In this document: positions 62,659 through 64,000 of the stretch, in pieces
Numbering within the stretch: the first letter of the stretch is position 1
Layout: each line of letters begins with the position of its first letter
From: Tethya wilhelma
Lineage: Eukaryota; Porifera; Demospongiae; Tethyida; Tethyidae
DNA: 64,000 nt
NCBI GenBank assembly: GCA_964030475.1
Contig: CAXIPT010000001.1
Coordinates: 27,033,015-27,097,014 of the forward strand
Direction: 5' to 3'
Notes under the pieces: generated by a model
What the model saw: only the letters and a program-made list of their open reading frames with translations
Told to the model about the DNA's origin: nothing
Databases searched by the model: none
Made by a program: the position numbers and the translations under genes

Positions 62659-64000
62659 CTATAGGGCACGTGACCACCCGTTTCCAATCCCTTGGCGGAG
62701 TATATTATCTATGACGAAATCAGTGTCCGGGTGGCTCTGCAGAGCAGCTTGCCAAGCTGGTAGGCTCAGTGGTGTTGTTATGGCTATCAGCTCGGGCGAT
62801 AGGGTTGGGGGTTGGAGTGGACTGCATTCTTCCAAGGCTAGTAGATCAGGCATGTAAGGGTTCAGGACCGTGGGAGTATCTAAAGTTAATGCAGGTACAC
62901 AGTGGTCATAAAGATGACTGGCCCTAATAGCTAGAGGGCTGAGTGATGACTGCCCGCTGGTTGGTCGAGCGAGCTAAAAAGGTGAGCCCAACCCCCCATT
63001 CTGCTTGAGCTAGCTGCAAACGTTTGCATGTGCAAAACATTTTTTTAAAAAATAATTATATCCGAACTCTTAACATCATGTGAGCAGTTTATGATAAACA
63101 GCTTATAGTGGACATAATCATGAACCGTCAGCAAGAGGTAACAGTGGGCTATTCAGCTTCTCTTGTCGTATAGCATGCACAGAGTGAGGCACCGCCGTCG
63201 GCACCCCTGGAAGCGTTCGACGACCCCACTCCCGCACCCAGCTCCAGTGTCTAGCACACGGAAACACTTCGATTTAGGGTGCTGTCCGAAACACAGTTGA
63301 CATACGTGTTTGTATTTACACGTTGCTCCAAATTTGCAATCCCCATTGTATCTGTTGTACTTCAGGCAAACCTGGGCTCTCTGTTAGCGGGCCTACCTGG
63401 CCTTGGAGGTACTGTGGGTATATAAGGGTGGGAAAGCCTCCTCTGTGCCCCCACTGTTTGTTGACTTCCACTGTAGAGGGGACAATCTGCCATGTCATGG
63501 TCTAAGGACACACATGACTCACACCATGAAGCTGACTTCGCCCAAGCTGTAAATGATCTGGAGTACAGACTTGGCTCTAGCTTGGACCATGCAATCCCTC
63601 TGGTCTTGGGCTGCCATCAATCGTCTGTAGTTAGCATCGTACACCACCCATGATGGCCACCGAAACTGTTTGCTTGCCTGGATGATTTCCCTCATGTAAG
63701 ACAGTAGCTCCGGGCCATGCTGAGGCTACTTCACTAACAGCACACTGGTAAAGCACTCGGACCAGGTCACAATGTCACATGGAATCAGCTTCTTGAGGCA
63801 CTGTAGAACAAGGATGTGAGGTGGCAAGGAGTCCTGGCGGCAGTTCGTTGAAGTCCACATACTTCCATGCCTGGATCTTCTCAATCAACTTCAGGGAAAG
63901 TGGGGGAATTCCTCTTCCCAAGGACGTCTCGGCTAGTCCATACAGCACCCTCTGCAGCTTTCAGCTTATACGCCTCCAGTAGCTGGCACGATGCTAGGCC
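62659..64000 (-). mobile_element. Decayed DIRS/tyrosine-recombinase-type retrotransposon ORF (Gag-like), partial
   Basis: Minus-strand fragments follow the order typical of the upstream ORF of DIRS-like elements. There is KLIEKIQAWKYVDFNELPPG (about 63850-63910), then TWSECFTSVLLVK, PELLSYMREIIQASKQFRWP and YDANYRRLMAAQ (about 63580-63770). A zinc-knuckle-like CKFGATCKYKHVCQLCFGQH (about 63270-63340) comes next. PLSLPAWQAALQSHPDTDFV (about 62700-62760) corresponds to the segment before a reverse transcriptase. In-frame stops (for example between LLVK and PQHG) and frameshifts show decay. It runs out of the window on the right. The assignment rests on remembered family patterns. Confidence 0.6.

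Larger units (their letters stand above)
56683..62713. mobile_element. P-type DNA transposon (6.03 kb) with two convergent genes
   Basis: The termini are inverted repeats starting CATAGATAATATACTCCGCC. The first 38 bases are nearly identical at 56683-56721 and 62676-62713. A further block, CGCGGGCCGTGCRCGTTA, matches at about 56738-56755 and 62627-62644, so the TIRs are at least 73-87 bp with internal mismatches. Within lie a P-element-family transposase on the minus strand (58243-62103) and an unrelated gene on the plus strand (56912-58188). No 7-8-bp target-site duplication is visible. An inverted copy of the terminal 19 bp also sits in an intron of the plus-strand gene at 57054-57088. Confidence 0.8.

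Noticed and set aside
62582..62857. 91-codon plus-strand open frame
   Set aside because: It crosses the transposon TIR and is antisense to the DIRS-like frame.

Overview
The window looks like a compact, AT-rich, intron-dense animal genome, most likely a demosponge of the Amphimedon type. The genes are animal-specific or ancient eukaryotic (Y-box protein, espin, SPEN, TAF10, mitochondrial carrier SLC25A11). They are broken by many short GT..AG introns, lie only 0.1-0.5 kb apart, and their introns hold many small inverted-repeat elements (MITEs) and dinucleotide microsatellites. No bacterial operons, tRNA, rRNA or CRISPR arrays were seen. Exon models were built by hand from splice signals, reading phase and family similarity. 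The species assignment is an inference.

Layout. 1-655: two abutting MITEs. 678-2765 (-): mitochondrial-type deoxyribonucleoside kinase, 3' end outside the window. 3129-4193 (-): single-exon Golgi-type sulfotransferase. 4636-6219 (+): single-exon unknown protein, possibly made of ubiquitin-like folds. 6437-8380 (+): TAF10. 8601-12310 (-): espin. 12709-17285 (-): Y-box cold-shock protein. 17759-24938 (-): mitochondrial 2-oxoglutarate/malate carrier with two interchangeable copies of exon 2. 25322-35764 (-): a large secreted LDLa/Ig/VWA protein built from phase-1 exons. 36259-50455 (-): SPEN (split ends) with three RRMs and a C-terminal SPOC domain. 51395-51759 (-): two orphan exons. 52528-52798 (+): a KMT5A-like SET-domain 3' exon whose tail is a MITE. 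53257-55205: two TIR elements. 56683-62713: a 6-kb P-type DNA transposon with two convergent genes. 62659-64000 (-): a decayed DIRS-like retrotransposon ORF.

The genes do not form one pathway; they are a run of housekeeping and cell-biology loci. Two regulatory hints fit gene function: a perfect palindromic NRF-1 motif upstream of the mitochondrial carrier, and an E2F-type motif upstream of the nucleoside kinase.

The most notable observations are the frame-enforced mutually exclusive exon pair in the carrier, the two-gene P-type transposon whose transposase has an intron bounded by inverted repeats across both splice sites, the LDLa/Ig/VWA architecture, the MITE-terminated SET exon, and a SPEN terminal exon whose 3' splice site sits directly on a microsatellite.
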